6,226 nt of DNA, from contig CACXFE010000005.1 of NCBI GenBank assembly GCA_902766855.1, forward strand, positions 1 through 6,226, given 5' to 3'. This stretch comes from Oscillospiraceae bacterium (GTDB lineage Bacteria; Bacillota; Clostridia; Oscillospirales; Acutalibacteraceae). Numbering within the stretch: the stretch's first letter is position 1; every line of letters begins with the position of its first letter. The notes below the pieces were generated by a model that was given only the letters and a program-made list of their open reading frames with translations, searched no databases and had not been told where the DNA came from. Positions 5,128 through 6,226 of this stretch are shown here, piece after piece. Made by a program: the position numbers and the translations under genes.

Positions 5128-6226
5128 TTATTCGGACATTGCCGCCAGATTCTTTTTCAGATTTTCCAGTTGTTGACGCAGTTGCGCCGGCAATTTATCG
5201 CCGAATTTTTTATAATGCTCTTCGATCTCGGCCGCTTCGGCGCTCCAAACCGCTTTATCCACTTTCAGGATGCTCTTCAAAGTATCCAGATCCATGTCAA
5301 GATCGGTCAGGTCAATATCTTCCGCTTTCGGCACATAACCGATGGCGGTTTCGGTAGCATCCGCTTTGCCTTCGCAGCGATCAATGATCCAGTTCAGAAC
5401 GCGCATATTGTCCCCGAAGCCCGGCCATACAAAGTTGCCCTCATCATCGGTGCGGAACCAGTTGACATTGAAAATTTTGGGCGCTTTCTCTCCTAATTTT
5501 TCACCCATTTCCAACCAATGCGCGAAATAATCGCCCATATTATAGCCGCAGAAAGGCAACATCGCCATCGGATCGCGGCGAACCACGCCTACCGCGCCCG
5601 CGGCGGCGGCAGTAGTTTCAGAAGCCATAGCAGAGCCGACGAACACGCCGTTGACCCAGTCTTTCGATTGATAAACCAGCGGTGCGCACTTTGCACGACG
5701 GCCGCCGAAAATAATCGCGGAAATCGGCACGCCCTCGCCTTTATCAAATTCCGGTGAAATGCAAGGGCAGTTGACCGCAGGCGCGGTAAACCGGGAATTG
5801 GGATGAGCGGCACAGGTGGATTTATCCGCTTTGTTGAACTTGGAAGCATCCCACGGATTTCCCTTCCAGTCAAGCGCATTGGTCGGCAAATCCTTGTTAA
5901 GCCCTTCCCACCAAACGGTATTATCATCCAAATTCAGCGCCACATTGGTGAAGATGGTGTTTTTCTTGGTGGATTCCAACGCGTTAAAGTTGGAATGTTC
6001 ATTGGTGCCGGGCGCTACGCCGAAGAAGCCGTTTTCGGGATTGATCGCATACAAACGCCCGTCTTCCTTGATCCGCATCCAGGCAATATCGTCGCCCACT
6101 GTCCAGATCTTATATCCTTTTTTGCGCAAATATTCGGGCGGAATCAGCATGGCGAGGTTGGTTTTTCCGCAAGCAGACGGGAACGCCGCCGCAATGTAAC
6201 GCACTTCGCCTTGCGGATTTTCAAGC
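5128..6226 (-). CDS. pckG: Phosphoenolpyruvate carboxykinase (GTP), C-terminal part
   Basis: The last 365 residues of the enzyme that interconverts oxaloacetate plus GTP with PEP, CO2 and GDP; the reading frame enters from beyond base 6226, so roughly the first 240-270 residues are missing given a usual length near 600. Motifs specific to the GTP class, numbered from the first visible residue: the P-loop with reactive Cys19 (P-S-A-C-G-K-T-N, 16-23), the metal-binding G-D-D-I-A-W-M (44-50), F-G-G-R-R (173-177), F-C-G-Y-N-M-G-D-Y-F (225-234), N-V-N-W-F-R (253-258) and the guanine-binding stretch F-V-W-P-G-F-G-D-N (265-273). The ATP-type enzyme lacks this layout. A GTG at 6204 can look like a start, but family homology continues upstream of it. 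In anaerobes the enzyme may serve gluconeogenesis or run in the carboxylating direction; the sequence cannot say which. No promoter is visible because the 5' end is absent. Confidence 0.96.
   Translation of the reverse strand, partial: LENPQGEVRYIAAAFPSACGKTNLAMLIPPEYLRKKGYKIWTVGDDIAWMRIKEDGRLYAINPENGFFGVAPGTNEHSNFNALESTKKNTIFTNVALNLDDNTVWWEGLNKDLPTNALDWKGNPWDASKFNKADKSTCAAHPNSRFTAPAVNCPCISPEFDKGEGVPISAIIFGGRRAKCAPLVYQSKDWVNGVFVGSAMASETTAAAAGAVGVVRRDPMAMLPFCGYNMGDYFAHWLEMGEKLGEKAPKIFNVNWFRTDDEGNFVWPGFGDNMRVLNWIIDRCEGKADATETAIGYVPKAEDIDLTDLDMDLDTLKSILKVDKAVWSAEAAEIEEHYKKFGDKLPAQLRQQLENLKKNLAAMSE

Noticed and set aside
5816..6199. Plus-strand open frame opposite PEPCK (127 codons)
   Set aside because: It lies wholly opposite a highly conserved coding region and has no start signals or family features.
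5128..6204. PEPCK as a complete gene starting at GTG 6204
   Set aside because: The frame and family-like sequence (L-E-N-P-Q-G-E) continue to the window edge and the whole N-terminal domain would be missing; it is a gene cut by the window, not a short gene.
1..6226. CRISPR arrays, tRNA or rRNA genes, insertion sequences, att sites
   Set aside because: No spaced direct repeats, cloverleaf or rRNA-like sequence, transposase or integrase frame was seen.

Overview
The window looks like chromosomal DNA from a low-to-moderate GC Gram-positive anaerobe of the class Clostridia. An Oscillospirales or Ruminococcaceae-like gut lineage is my best guess, made from protein style rather than from any marker gene. 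Pointers are strong AGGAGG-type ribosome binding sites, near-consensus sigma-A promoters, a class B sortase, an LCP-family wall enzyme, a clostridial-type short SerA and a GTP-type PEP carboxykinase. All convincing genes lie on the minus strand, so the window reads right to left.

Right end (5128-6226): the C-terminal 365 residues of GTP-dependent phosphoenolpyruvate carboxykinase; its N-terminal part is outside the window. Next comes a 372-base gap (4756-5127). It holds three hairpins behind PEPCK, one of them a textbook terminator for the plus strand, then an AT-rich stretch with two 18-base palindromes resembling Rex operators, then a perfect consensus promoter (TTGACA-17-TATAAT).

Middle (2513-4755): serC and serA, translationally coupled through a one-base stop/start overlap (TAATG). 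They encode the first two enzymes of phosphorylated serine synthesis, working in reverse order of gene position: SerA oxidises 3-phosphoglycerate and SerC transaminates the product. No serB is in the window. A terminator at 2466-2506 ends this unit. PEPCK and SerA/SerC both work around the phosphoglycerate/PEP node, but they have separate promoters.

Left end (1-2434): a second transcription unit with its own near-perfect promoter (TTGACT-17-TATAAT) encodes a class B sortase, an LCP membrane protein whose usual PRDT motif reads SRNT, and the start of a secreted protein with a signal peptide and the beginning of an X2-like module. The tight packing suggests a dedicated surface-protein cassette of anchoring enzyme, wall-modifying enzyme and cargo. 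The cargo's C terminus, where a sorting signal would be, lies beyond base 1.

Most of the window is ordinary metabolism. The parts worth a second look are the sortase-LCP-cargo cassette, the Rex-like sites before serCA, and the plus-strand terminator that has no gene in front of it.
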